Assembly: GCF_012489685.1 (NCBI RefSeq)
Contig: NC_080042.1
Coordinates: 23,264,150 to 23,328,149, forward strand
Direction: 5' to 3'
Source of the DNA: Lotus japonicus
Lineage: Eukaryota > Streptophyta > Magnoliopsida > Fabales > Fabaceae
Length of the DNA: 64,000 bases
Positions 23,290 to 35,979 of the stretch are shown in pieces. The notes beneath the pieces were generated by a model. The model ran no database searches. It worked only from the letters and a program-made list of their open reading frames with translations, and was not told the origin of the DNA. Position 1 is the first letter of the stretch; each line of letters starts with the position of its first letter. Made by a program: the position numbers and the translations under genes.

Positions 23290-24473
23290 CTAAAAATCAA
23301 GTGACCCAGCTTTAGTTGACCCAGAACAGCCACCCGATGTGCCATACGAACTCCCGCTTGAACCTTCAACCGGGGCTTGGTTTAGACAATCTAAAACCAA
23401 AAACCTCCGTCTCTGTAACTTTATTGAGAATGTTGTGGCCTCAAGAATCACAGGAACCTGCAAGTTGAAAATCAGACACTCAACAACATAAGCTTGTTCA
23501 GATAGATCAAAGCTTCAAGAAATCCACTGTTCATCAATAAAATTTTCCAATTTGCTTGTCTTTACAAAAATGTAGATGGGAAATATGAGATGCACCAACA
23601 TCAAAATCAATTATGATATAAATTAATAACTCAGGCAAAGTAATATTAAAAGTATATAGTGTGTACGTGAGAGAGAGAGATAGATAAAAGGATAGAGAAA
23701 CATATATAACGGGATAAATGGATGTAAAGTGTTAATAGTTGCAAACAAGTCACATTGTAAACTCCTAGTAGCATGTGTACATAAAAGGACTAAATAAAAT
23801 CAAAATGAAGCATGATTATAACCTGTGTATTTAACCGTGCAACTTTATGCACATTTAAAAACCCAACCATGTCTTGGTAACCAGTGAGGAGTTTCGCCAG
23901 TTCCTTGTCCTCATCTGAAACAAAAATTCTAGTGGTGAAATTTGAGCTAGTTGTTAAATAATAAGCGCATAAAATATAAAAGTTGATTATGAACCTGGAA
24001 TTGCTTTGACAGATAGCAAGGTGTCCGCCATATGCTGCAATCTTTTTGAACAAGATGGAGATAGAAGTGAAGGTGGAAATGTTACAACAACAACAACATT
24101 TGAAGAACGGGCCATGCCTCTTAGTGACCTAATAAAGGAAAGAATATGCCACTCCTGCAATAACCAAGCTACACCAACTTATTTCACATTAGAAAAAATC
24201 CAACATTAATGAATGAAGAACAGTTATCAACAGCTGAGATGCAAGAAGGATCACATGGAGGATCTTCCATCAGATATAATTCCTAAAGAGGTAAGAGTAT
24301 ATGAAATCATTTAAAAAAGAACATACAGTTCAAAAACAAAGAAACATAGTTCAAACAATATGAAAAGCACAAAGGAAAATGAATATTAACTCACATTGTT
24401 TGCATATTTACACTGTGGAGAACAGAATGATTGAATTGCAATACGACCAGCAGAGGAAGTGCCGCCTTCATTT
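23290..24473 (-). pseudogene. ELP4: ELP4-like Elongator subunit, last four exons only
   Basis: Four minus-strand exons join in frame: 24473-24395, 24154-23995, 23914-23823 and 23457-23290, with acceptors CTGCAG, TTGCAG, TTTCAG, TTGCAG and GT donors. They encode a C-terminus with blocks [89 protein letters not shown] and a final SLDF before the stop. These match, from memory, plant ELP4 (ELO1, PAXNEB family). ELP4 is a RecA-like subunit of the ELP4-5-6 ring of Elongator, needed for wobble-uridine tRNA modification. Upstream exons for the N-terminal half are absent before the Helitron end at 25304. With no internal stops, this could be a recently truncated gene. Confidence 0.75.
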
Positions 24474-25303
24474 CTGCAGATGTGATCCATCAGTGAATGA
24501 AAAATTGAAAAGAAAGCAAGCTATTTTTATAGATAAATTTTTAACAATATCACCAAAGTAGACTTTATCACAACCAAATTGAAATAGACCAAGAAATTTA
24601 TAGGCAATTTGGAAAGGGTAAGCTAGAAAAAGGTACTCCGTCTCTATTTACTTATATATTTTTGATCATGTGCCATGAATCTAGTACATGAGAAAGGTCC
24701 ATAATCAACAGTGAATGAAGCACAAAACTACCAAAACTGCAATCCTAGTTATCCTTTATACACCAGCATTCAAGAGAATGATATCGAAGGGAGTTTCTGA
24801 TAAGTATATCGAAAGCTATTTTTGAAGATCCACTGTAACAATTGTATGCATTTTCAAAACTAGCAAAGACTTCTGCCGATATATATAAACCCTACGTTGT
24901 ATTAGTAATTGTGATCACAAAGTGCACATCAATATCAAAGGACAAAGTCTACCCGACAGCTAGATATTAGACCATCAAGAATAGCATGATTGTGAATCTT
25001 TTTTCAAGCTCATTCTCTTAATGTAATGATTTTCTTAACGATTTGACCATTTAATTTGGAGATCTAGAAGTGTTGAACAACATATCCAAAATTGAGTTCA
25101 ATCCAATAGTGAACGAAGCGTCACGAGCCGATCTACAACGAGTGCATAGAGTAGACAGCTTGATGAATTCACCATTTTGCCCACTTTTTACTTGTGTTTA
25201 TTACGTATTTCACTTTTTTTCATATATTGACTTATTATTGCAATTACATTTATGCTTTTTATAAAATATATTGCAATAACATGGAGCAAAACCATATGAA
25301 AAA
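24474..25303. other. Non-coding sequence upstream of the ELP4 fragment
   Basis: I searched this stretch for earlier ELP4 exons on the minus strand and recognised none. It is AT-rich, with no repeat structure I can name. The short plus-strand frame at 25070-25264 has no similarity I recognise. Confidence 0.4.
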
Positions 25304-25316
25304 CTAGTGCGATAAC

Positions 25317-25331
25317 CCGTGCACTGCACGG
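25317..25331. repeat. Helitron terminal hairpin
   Basis: A 7-bp perfect stem (CCGTGCA/TGCACGG) with a 1-nt loop, 9 bases from the CTAG terminus. This hairpin is the transposition terminator of plant Helitrons. Confidence 0.85.
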
Positions 25332-25657
25332 AATTTTATGAAGGAATTTTGTAATAAATAAATTAGTTTTCATATATATGTAATTTTTATATTATAAATA
25401 AGTCAATCATGTGTAAGTCAACCGTGTAATAATATATGAACAGAAAATGAAATAAATAAATGAAATTGTGTTGTATACATTAAACATTTTCAAAAACTTT
25501 CTATAACACTACATCATTTATCGTACTGGTCTGTTGTTTGACCGACTCATCCATTATACAAAGTTTAAGACCTTTTCTTGAGCGTACTCTAGAGAGAGTT
25601 ACATATAACTGATCAAGAGTGAAGACGGACCTTGGAAGGAAGAGTCCAACCTGAGAT

Positions 25658-25947
25658 TTTTTTTTAGGCTAAAAAGCATTTTTGGCCCCTAATGTTTTAA
25701 GTTTGTGCAAATTCTGCCCCTATCTATTTTGTCGATGTTTCTACCCCTCATGTTTTCAAACAGTGCACCGTCTACCCCTCCTGAGGGGTAGACGGTGCAC
25801 TGTTTGAAAACATGAGGGGTAGACGATGCACTGTTTGAAAACATGAGGGGTAGAAACATCGACAAAAATAGAGTAGGGGCAGAATTTGCACAAACTTGAA
25901 ACATCAGGGGCCAAAAGTGCTTTTTAGCCTTTTTTTTATAAGCCAGC
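25658..25947. mobile_element. Foldback element inserted in the Helitron helicase
   Basis: A near-perfect inverted repeat starts AGGCTAAAAAGCATTTTTGG at 25666 and ends with its complement near 25930, with internal direct copies of ACCCCTCATGTTTTCAAAC-type words. The whole insertion is bordered by a 12-bp direct duplication, CCAACCTGAGAT, at 25646-25657 and 25948-25959, and one side carries a run of nine or more T. Inverted ends suggest a MITE. A 12-bp duplication with an oligo-T/oligo-A end instead suggests retroposition by LINE machinery. Both readings fit. Confidence 0.6.
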
Positions 25948-27936
25948 CCAACCTGAGATGATGTCTGTCCTTGGATTTTTTTTATGGTCATCGCAAAGCA
26001 TACTACAATTGAAAACTGTTTTCTTTTGAATTTAATTGGAAATTTGGATTTAAAGACAACCAAGTCCATGCTTGAAATGTGCACATTGTCATTATCATTT
26101 GTTCCCGTGATAACAATTGCACCAGTAAAATGTTCACCAAGTTCATCCACAATTAATCTGGTTCCATTGCATAAACATGTTGCTGAGATGCACATAAATA
26201 ACACAAGAAAAGGGGGTATTAAGTGATTTTCTATCCCTCACATAATAAATTTATTTTTCTACGCTCATTAGTGATTATAATCAATCACCTTGACAACTCT
26301 GAAAGATGGGTTTCACTCTCAACACCCAAAAACTTCAACATTGCAGTCAATGGCAGTTCACGAAGGTTAACTTCTTCTGCATGTTTCTCAAGTATCACTT
26401 TATTCTTCTATTTGATCCACTGATTTTTTTCCCTCACGTACTAATTTTATTTTTCTACGCTGATTAGTGATTATAATCACTTTGACAACTCTGAAAGATG
26501 AGTTTCACTCTCAGCACCCAAAAACTTCAACATTGCAGTCAATGACAGTTCAAGAAGGTTAATTTCTTCAGCATCTTTCTCAAGTATCACTTTATTCTTC
26601 TATTTGGTTCACTGATTTTCTTTCCCTCACGTACTAATTTTATTTTTCTACGCTGATTAGTGATTATAATCACCTTCAAAACTCTGAAAGATGAGTTTCA
26701 CTCTAAGCAGCCAAAAACTTCAACATTGCAGGCAATGACAGTTCTAGAAAGTTAATTTCTGCTGCGTCTTTCTCAAGTATCACTTTATTCTTCTATTTGG
26801 TTCACTGATTTTCTTTCCCTCACGTACTGATTTTATTTTTCTACGCTGATTAGTGATTATAATCACATTGACAGCTCTGAAAGACGGGTTTAACTCAAAG
26901 CACCCAAAAACTTCAACATTGTAGTCAATGGCAGTTCTAGAAGGATAATTTCTGCTACGTCTTTCTCAAGTATCACTTTATTCTTCTAATTGGTTCACTA
27001 ATTTTCTTTCCCTCACGTACTAATTTTATATTTCTACGCTGATTAGTCATTATAATCACCTTGATTGCTCTGAAAGATGGGTTTACCTCTAAGCACCCAA
27101 AAACTTCAACAATGCAGTCAATGGCAGTTCTAGAAGGATAATTTCTGCTGCGTCTTTCTCAAGTATGACTTTATTCTTCTATTTGGGTTCACTGATTTTT
27201 GTTCCCTCACGTACTAATTTTATTTTTCTACGCTGATTAGTGATTATATTCACCTTGACAGCTCTGAAAGATGGGTTTGACTCTAAGAACCCAAAAACTT
27301 CAACATTGTAGTCAATGGCAGTTCTAGAAGGTTAATTTCTGCTGTGTCTTTCTCAAGTATCACTTTATTCTTCTATTTGGTTCACTGATTTTCTTTCCCT
27401 CACGTACTAATTTTATATTTCTACGCTGATTATGATTATATTCACATTGACAGCTCGGAAATACGGGTTTCAGTCTCAGCACCCAAAAACTTCAACATTG
27501 CAGTCAATGAAGTTTTAGAAGGTTAATATCTTATGCGTCGTTCTCAAGTATCACTTTATTCTTCTAGTTGGTTCACTGATTTTCTTTCCCTCAAGTACTA
27601 ATTTTATTTTTCTACGCCCATTAGTGATTATAATCACCTTGACAGCTCAGAAAGATGGGTTTTTTTTTGCATCCTCTATGTTTTTTTTTTCTTTTGCTTG
27701 CTTATAGTCTTGATTGATTACATATTCTTCTTGTGACCCGCACCAATTAATCTCTGTTTTGAATAGATTGATGATTTTGGGCCCTGCAAGTTTATGATAT
27801 TTTTAGCAAGGATTAATTGAAACTTGTAGTAATTATTTTTCGAAAGTATGCCACCGGTGCGCTTTTGATTGAAACTAAAATGCACTTACATATTAATCCT
27901 TGCTTCTAACACTGTTACAAAGTATTTCCAAGAAAT

Positions 27937-28444
27937 ATGACAAAGTTCTCGGCTCCATGCCCTAGAGATATTGTACTTAGTGTTGATAGTACCGTTCAAG
28001 ATGAAGGGTCAGGTTTTAGAGGAGTTGTTAGGAATGATAAGTGTGATTGGGTGACTGGATTCTGTGGATCCTTGGGGGAGGAAAAAGAGGTGGTTGTTAC
28101 TGAATTGACTCCAATTTTAATAGGATTACCAATCTGTTTTGGATTAAAGAAATACACCCCTATAAAAAACATTTTGGTATAGTCTGACAATAGTAGAGTA
28201 TGCAATTGTTTGATGTATGATGTGGTGGAAAAGGGTTCATATTAAAGCAATGATTAAGGAAAACAGTGTGATAATTGTTAATGTGGATGGAAATGCCAAC
28301 GAAGCTCCACATGTTATGGCAGATATTGGGATGGCTTGTGGAAAGGTGATAGAGGAGCATGAATTCCCACCTACGGATTTAGTGCGAAGAACCATTAAAT
28401 TTGACAAGTCACACAAAATCGTTCCAAGGAAGTCAAGGATGTAG
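27937..28444 (+). pseudogene. RNase H-like pseudogene, array copy 1
   Basis: The frame starts MTKFSAPCPRDIVLSVDST and continues EGSGFRGVVRNDKCDWVTGF and GSLGEEKEVVVTELTPIL, then after a stop SDNSRVCNCL, followed in a shifted frame by VIIVNVDGNANEAPHVMADI and HEFPPTDLVRRT. This is the layout of the plant RNase H-like domain found in LINE-derived and host proteins (VD-G-S-x-x-x-G-x-GGVIRD, acidic E in the helix, SDS, then N-x-x-AD-x-LA). The stop at 28180-28182 replaces the residue before SDN and is present in every array copy, so the ancestor was already dead before amplification. The Ser in VDST and the Ala-Pro in the AD block also depart from the active-site consensus. Confidence 0.6.
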
Positions 28445-29726
28445 CAAGAATATATGGTTGTAATGTTTACTTTATGATTTTATTTTGTAATACGTTTCAT
28501 ACTTGTGCTTAACTCGCGTGCTTAATTGCATTTTATACTTGTGCTAGATTCGCATTTTATACTACAATTCAACGGTACCCATTTGATTCCAAATTATTAT
28601 TCTATTTACCGTCTCAGTTTCGTCAAGTTAATTTTTTCTCTAAGAGTATACATCAAGTTAGTGTTACCTGGAGAGAAGGTTTTTTAACTAAGAATCAAAT
28701 ACATCAAGAACATATATAGTTTAGAAATTTACTTGATTTCACTTGTTACACTAAGGGTTAACTATGTACCTTCGATTTGGGTAAACTGATTTTTGTTCCC
28801 TCACGTACTAATTTTATTTTTCTACGCTGATTAGTGATTATATTCACCTTGACAGCTCTGAAAGATGGGTTTCACTCTAAGAACCCAAAAACGTCAACAT
28901 TGTAGTCAATGGCAGTTCTAGAAGGTTAATTTCTGCTGCGTCTTTCTCAAGGATCACTTCATTCTTCTATTTGGTTCACTAATTTTCTTTCCCTCACGTA
29001 CTAATTTTATATTTCTACGCTGATTAGTGATTATAATCACCTTGATTGCTCTGAAAGATGGGTTTACCTCTCAGCACCCAAAAACTTCAACATTGCAGTC
29101 AATGACAGTTCAAGAAGGTTAATTTCTGCTGCGTCTTTCTCAAGTATCACTTTATTCCTCTATTTGGTTCACTGATTTTCTTTCCCTCACATACTAATTT
29201 TATATTTCTACGCTGATTAGTGATTATAATCACCTTGATAGCTCTGAAAGATGGGTTTAACTCTAAGCACCCAAAAACTTCAACAATGCGGTCAATGGCA
29301 GTTCTAGAAGGATAATTTCTGCTGCGTCTTTCTCAAGTATTACTTTATTCTTCTATTTGGTTCACTGATTTTCTTTCCCTCACGAACTAATTTTATTTTT
29401 CTACGCCGATTAGTGACTATAATCACCTTGACAGCCCAGAAAGATGGGTTTTTTTTTTGCATCCTCTATGTTTTTTTTTTCTTTTGCTTGCTTATAGTCT
29501 TGATTGATTACATATTCTTCTTGTGACCCGCACCAATTAATCTCTGTTTGGAATAGATTGATGATTTTGTGCCCTGCAAGTTTATGATATTTTTAGCAAG
29601 GATTGATTGAAACCTGAAGTAATTATTTTCCGAAAGTATGCCACCGGTGCGCTTTTGATTGAAACTAAAATGCACTTGCATATTAATCCTTGCTTCTAAC
29701 ACTGTTACAGAGTATTTCCAAGAAAC

Positions 29727-30234
29727 ATGACAAAGTTCTCAGCTCCATGCCCTAGACATATTGTACTTAGTGTTGATAGTACCCTTCAAGATGAAGGGTC
29801 AGGTTTTGGAGGAGTTGTCAGGGATGATGAGTGTGATTCGGTGACTGGATTTTGTGGATCCTTGGGGGAGTAAAAAGAGGTGGTTGTAATTGAATTGACT
29901 CCAATTTTAATAGGATTACCAATCTGTTTTGGATTAAAGAAGTACACCCTTATAAAAAACATTTTGGTATAGTCTGACAATAGTAGAGTATGCAATTGTT
30001 TGATGTATGATGTGGTGGAAAAGGGTTCATATTAAAGCAATGATGAAGGGAAACAATGTGATAATTGTTAATGTGGATGCAAACGCCAACGAAGCTCCAC
30101 ATGTTATGGCAGATATTGGGATGGTTTGTGGAAAGGTGATAGAGGAGCATGAATTCCCACCTACGGATTTAGTGCGAAGAACCATTAAATTTGACAAGTC
30201 ACACAAAATCGTTCCAAGGAAGTCAATGAAGTAG
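29727..30234 (+). pseudogene. RNase H-like pseudogene, array copy 2
   Basis: Same segment as copy 1, 1,790 bp downstream. It carries the shared stop before SDN plus an extra TAA where copy 1 has GGGGGAGGAAAAAGAGG (here GGGGGAGTAAAAAGAGG). The second half (VIIVNVDANANEAPHVMADI) is open. Confidence 0.6.
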
Positions 30235-31706
30235 CAAGAATATATGGTTGTAATGTTTACTTTATGATCTTATTTTGTAATACATTTCATACTTGTGCTT
30301 AATTTGCATGCTTAATTGCATTTTATACTTGTGCTTGATTCGCATTTTATACTACAATTCAACGGTACCTATTTGATTCCAAATTCTTATTCTATTTACT
30401 GTCTCAGTTTCGTCAAGTTAATTTTTTCTCTAAGAGTATACATCAAGTTAATGTTACCTCGAGAGAAGATTTTTAACTAAGAATCATATACATCAAGAAC
30501 ATATATAGTTTAGAAATTCAATTGATTTCACTTGTTACACTAAGGGTTAACTATGTACCTTCTATTTCGTTCACTGATTTTCGTTCCCTCACGTACTGAT
30601 TTTATTTTTCTACGCTGCTAGTGATTATAATCACCTTGACAGCTCTGAAAGATGAGTTTCAATCTAAGCACCCAAAAACTTCAACATTGCAATCAATGGC
30701 AGTTCTAGAAGGTTAATTTCTGCTGCGTCTTTCTCAAGGATCACTTCATTCTTCTATTTGGTTCACTAATTTTCTTTCCCTCACGTACTAATTTTATATT
30801 TCTACGCTGATTAGTGATTATAATCACCTTGATTGCTCTGAAAGATGGGTTTACCTCTAAGCACCCAAAAACTTCAACAATGCAGTCAATGGCAGTTCTA
30901 GAAGGATAATTTCAGCTGCGTCTTTCTCAAGTATGACTTTATTCTTCTATTTGGGTTCACTGATTTTTGTTCCCTCACGTACTAATTTTATTTTTCTACG
31001 CTGATTAGTGATTATATTCACCTTGACAGCTCTGAAAGATGGGTTTCACTCTAAGAACTCAAAAACGTCAACATTGTAGTCAATGGCAGTTCTAGAAGAT
31101 TAATTTCTGCTGCGTCTTTCTCAAGTATCACTTTATTCTTTTATTTGGTTCACTGATTTTCTTTCCTTCACGTACTAATTTTATATTTCTACGCTGATTA
31201 GTGATTATAATCACCTTGATAGCTCTGAAAGATGGGTTTAACTCTAAGCACCCAAAAACTTCAACAATGCGGTCAATGGCAGTTCTAGAAGGATAATTTC
31301 CGCTGCGTCTTTCTCAAGTATCACTTTATTCTTCTATTTGGTTCACTGATTTTCTTTCCCTCACGAACTAATTTTATTTTTCTACGCCGATTAGTGACTA
31401 TAATCACCTTGACAACCCAGAAAGATGGGTTTTATTTTGCATCCTCTATGTTTTTTTTTTCTTTTGCTTGCTTATAGTCTTGATTGATTCCATATTCTTC
31501 TTGTGACCCGCACCAATTAATCTCTGTTTGGAATAGATTGATGATTTTGTGCCCTGCAAGTTTATGATATTTTTAGCAAGGATTGATTGAAACCTGAAGT
31601 AATTATTTTCCGAAAGTATGCCACCGGTGCGCTTTTGATTGAAACTAAAATGCACTTGCATATTAATCCTTGCTTCTAACACAGTTACAGAGTATTTCCA
31701 AGAAAC

Positions 31707-32214
31707 ATGACAAAGTTCTCAGCTCCATGCCCTAGACATATTGTACTTAGTGTTGATAGTACCCTTCAAGATGAAGGGTCAGGTTTTGGAGGAGTTGTCA
31801 GGGATGATGAGTGTGATTGGGTGACTGGATTCTGTGGATCCTTGGGGGAGGAAAAAGAAGTGGTTGTTACTGAATTGACTCCAATTTTAATAGGATTACC
31901 AATCTGTTTTGGATTAAAGAAGTACACCCTTATAAAAAACATTTTGGTATAGTCTGACAATAGTTGAGTATGCAATTGTTTGATGTATGATGTGGTGGAA
32001 AAGGGTTCATATTAAAGCAATGATGAAGGGAAACAATGTGATAATTGTTAATGTGGATGGAAACGCCAACGAAGCTCCACGTGTTATGGCAGATATTGGG
32101 ATAGTTTGTGGAAAGGTGATAGAGGAGCATGAATTCCCACCTATGGATTTAGTGCGAAGAACCATTAAATTTGACAAGTCACACAAAATCGTTCCAAGGA
32201 AGTCAATGAAGTAG
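31707..32214 (+). pseudogene. RNase H-like pseudogene, array copy 3
   Basis: Located 1,980 bp after copy 2. The first half (EGSGFGGVVRDDECDWVTGF) is open to the shared stop before SDN, and the second half is open in its own frame. The GGVVRDDE version is closer to the RNase H consensus than copy 1. Confidence 0.6.
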
Positions 32215-33684
32215 CAAGAATATATGGTTGTAATGTTTACTTTATGATCTTATTTTGTAATACATTTCATACTTGTGCTTAATTTGCATGCTTAATTTCA
32301 TTTTATACTTGTGCTTGATTCGCATTTTATACTACAATTCAACGGTACCTATTTGATTCCAAATTCTTATTCTATTTACTGTCTCAGTTTCGTCAAGTTA
32401 ATTTTTTCTCTAATAGTATACATCAAGTTAATGTTACCTCGAGAGAAGATTTTTAACTAAGAATCATATACATCAAGAACATATATAGTTTAGAAATTCA
32501 ATTGATTTCACTTGTTACACTAAGGGTTAACTATGTACCTTCTATTTCGTTCACTGATTTTCGTTCCCTCACGTACTGATTTTATTTTTCTACGCTGCTA
32601 GTGATTATAATCACCTTGACAGCTCTGAAAGATGAGTTTCAATCTAAGCACCCAAAAACTTCAACATTGCAATCAATGACAGTTCTAGAAGGTTAATTTC
32701 TGCTGCGTCTTTCTCAAGGATCACTTCATTCTTCTATTTGGTTCACTAATTTTCTTTCCCTCACGTACTAATTTTATATTTCTACGCTGATTAGTGATTA
32801 TAATCACCTTGATTGCTCTGAAAGATGGATTTACCTCTAAGCACCCAAAAACTTCAACAATGCAGTCAATGGCAGTTCTAGAAGGATAATTTCTGCTGCG
32901 TCTTTCTCAAGTATGACTTTATTCTTCTATTTGGGTTCACTGATTTTTGTTCCCTCACGTACTAATTTTATTTTTCTACGCTGATTAGTGATTATATTCA
33001 CCTTGACAGCTCTGAAAGATGAGTTTCACTCTAAGAACCCAAAAACGTCAACATTGTAGTCAATGGCAGTTCTAGAAGATTAATTTCTGCTGCGTCTTTC
33101 TCAAGTATCACTTTATTCTTCTATTTGGTTCACTGATTTTCTTTCCTTCACGTACTAATTTTATATTTCTACGCTGATTAGTGATTATAATCACCTTGAT
33201 AGCTCTGAAAGATGGGTTTAACTCTAAGCACCCAAAAACTTCAACAATGCGGTCAATGGCAGTTCTAGATGGATAATTTCCGCTGCGTCTTTCTCAAGTA
33301 TCACTTTATTCTTCTATTTGGTTCACTGATTTTCTTTCCCTCACGAACTAATTTTATTTTTCTACGCCGATTAGTGACTATAATCACCTTGACAGCCCAG
33401 AAAGATGGGTTTTTTTTTGCATCCTCTATGTTTTTTTTTTCTTTTGCTTGCTTATAGTCTTGATTGATTACATATTCTTCTTGTGACCCGCACCAATTAA
33501 TCTCTGTTTGGCTTAGATTGATGATTTTGTGCCCTGCAAGTTTATGATATTTTTACAAGGATTGATTGAAACCTGAAGTAATTATTTTCCGAAAGTATGC
33601 CACCGGTGCGCTTTTGATTGAAACTAAAATGCACTTGCATATTAATCCTTACTTCTAACACAGTTACAGAGTATTTCCAAAAAC

Positions 33685-34192
33685 ATGACAAAGTTCTCAG
33701 CTCCATGCCCTAGACATATTGTACTTAGTGTGGATAGTACCGTTCAAGATGAAGGGTCAGGTTTCGGAGGAGTTGTCAGGGATGATGAGTGTGATTGGGT
33801 GACTGGATTCTGTGGATCCTTGGGGGAGTAAAAAGAGGTGGTTGTTACTGAATTGACTCCAATTTTAATAGGATTACCAATCTGTTTTGGATTAAAGAAG
33901 TACACCCTTATAAAAAACATTTTGGTATAGTCTGACAATAGTTGAGTATGCAATTGTTTGATGTATGATGTGGTGGAAAAATGTTCATATTAAAGCAATG
34001 ATGCAGGAAAACAATGTGATAATTGTTAATGTGCATGGAAACGCCAACGAAGCTCCACATGTTATGGCTGATATTGGGATGGTTTGTGGAAAGGTGATAG
34101 AGGAGCATGAATTCCCACCTACGAATTTAGTGCGAAGAACCATTAAATTTGACAAGTCACACAAAATCGTTCCAAGGAAGTCAATGAAGTAG
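33685..34192 (+). pseudogene. RNase H-like pseudogene, array copy 4
   Basis: Located 1,978 bp after copy 3. It has the shared stop and, like copy 2, the TAA in GGGGGAGTAAAAAGAGG. The second half has VHGNANEAPH in place of VDGNANEAPH, linking it to copies 5 and 6. Confidence 0.6.
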
Positions 34193-35471
34193 CAAGAATA
34201 TATGGTTGTAATGTTTACTTTATGATCTTATTTTGTCATACATTTCATACTTGTGCTTAATTTGCATGCTTAATTGCATTTTATACTTGTGCTTGATTCG
34301 CATTTTATACTACAATTCAACGGTACCTATTTGATTCCAAATTCTTATTCTATTTACTGTCTCAGTTTCGTCAAGTTAATTTTTTCTCTAAGAGTATACG
34401 TCAAGTTAATGTTACCTCGAGAGAAGATTTTTAACTAAGAATCATATACATCAAGAACATATATAGTTTCGAAATTCAATTGATTTCACTTGTTACACTA
34501 AGGGTTAACTATGTACCTTCTATTTCGTTCACTGATTTTCGTTCCCTCACGTACTGATTTTATTTTTCTACGCTGCTAGTGATTATAATCACCTTGATAG
34601 CTCTGAAAGATGAGTTTCAATCTAAGCACCCAAAAACTTCAACATTGCAATCAATGGCAGTTCTAGAAGTTTAATTTCTGCTGCGTCTTTCTCAAGGATC
34701 ACTTCATTCTTCTATTTGGTTCACTAATTTTCTTTCCCTCACGTACTAATTTTATATTTCTACGCTGATTAGTGATTATAATCACCTTTATTGCTCTGAA
34801 AGATGGGTTTAACTCTCAGCACCCAAAAACTTCAACATTGCAGTCAATGACAGTTCAAGAAGGTTAATTTCTGCTGCGTCTTTCTCAAGTATAACTTTAT
34901 TCTTCTATTTGGTTCACAGATTTTCTTTCCCTCACGTACTAATTTTATTTGTCTACGCTGATTAGTGATTATAATCACCTTGACAGCTCTAAAAGACGGG
35001 TTTAACTCTAAGCACCCAAAAACTTCAACAATGCGGTCAATGGCAGTTCTAGAAGGATAATTTCTGCTGCGTCTTTCTCAAGTATCACTTTATTCTTCTA
35101 TTTGGTTCACTGATTTTTTTTTCCCTAACGAACTAATTTTATTTTTCTACGCCGATTAGTGACTATAATCACCTTGACAGCCCAGAAAGATGGGTTTTTT
35201 TTTGCATCCTCTATGTTTTTTTTTTCTTTTGCTTGCTTATAGTCTTGATTGATTATATATTCTTCTTGTGACCCGCACCAATTAATTTCTGTTTGGAATA
35301 GATTGATGATTTTGTGCCCTGCAAGTTTATGATATTTTTAGCAAGGATTGATTGAAACCTGAAGTAATTATTTTCCGAAAGTATGCCACCGGTGCGCTTT
35401 TGATTGAAACTAAAATGCACTTGCATATTAATCCTTCCTTCTAACACTGTTACAGAGTATTTCCAAGAAAC

Positions 35472-35979
35472 ATGACAAAGTTCTCAGCTCCATGCACTAG
35501 AGATATTGTACTTAGTGTGGATAGTACCGTTCAAGATTAAGGGTCAGGTTTTGGAGGAGTTGTTAGGAATGATAAGTGTGATTGGGTGACTGGATTCTGT
35601 GAATCCTTGGGGGAGGAAAAAGAAGTGGTTGTTACTGAATTGACTCCAATTTTAATAGGATTACCAATCTGTTTTGGATTAAAGAAGTACACCCTTATAA
35701 AAAACATTTTGGTATAGTCTGACAATAGTTGAGTATGCAATTGTTTGATGTATGATGTGGTGGAAAAATGTTCATATTAAAGCAATGATGCAGGAAGACA
35801 ATGTGATAATTGTTAATGTGCATGGAAACGCCAACGAAGCTCCACATGTTATGGCTGATATTGGGATGGTTTGTGGAAAGGTGATAGAGGAGCATGAATT
35901 CCCACCTACGAATTTAGTGCGAAGAACCATTAAATTTGACAAGTCACACAAAATCGTTCCAAGGAAGTCAATGAAGTAG
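35472..35979 (+). pseudogene. RNase H-like pseudogene, array copy 5
   Basis: Located 1,787 bp after copy 4. A further TAA lies early (TTCAAGATTAAGGGTCAGG), shared with copy 6, as well as the common stop before SDN. Confidence 0.6.

Larger units (their letters stand above)
25304..26193 (-). mobile_element. Helitron 3' end with PIF1-type helicase tail
   Basis: On the minus strand the element ends with a 15-base hairpin (CCGTGCAGTGCACGG) followed by GTTATCGCACTAG and a host T, the expected Helitron terminus (hairpin, CTRR, insertion before T). Upstream on the same strand is the end of a PIF1-family helicase: blocks CNGTRLIVDELGEHFTGAIV, VVCFAMTIKKIQGQTSSQVG, then VFTLDQLYVTLSRVRSRKGL and a stop at 25501-25503. 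These are the C-terminal helicase motifs, including the QGQT and YVTLSRVRS blocks. The family's usual arginine-rich motif is altered (FAMTIKKIQGQT in place of FAMTINKSQGQT). The rolling-circle nuclease and most of the helicase are missing. A foldback insertion at 25658-25947 splits the frame. Confidence 0.8.

Noticed and set aside
24230..24290. Possible extra ELP4 exon (YLMEDPPCDPSCISA on the minus strand)
   Set aside because: It lies between two exons that already join in frame, and its faint similarity to an N-terminal ELP4 block would be in the wrong order.
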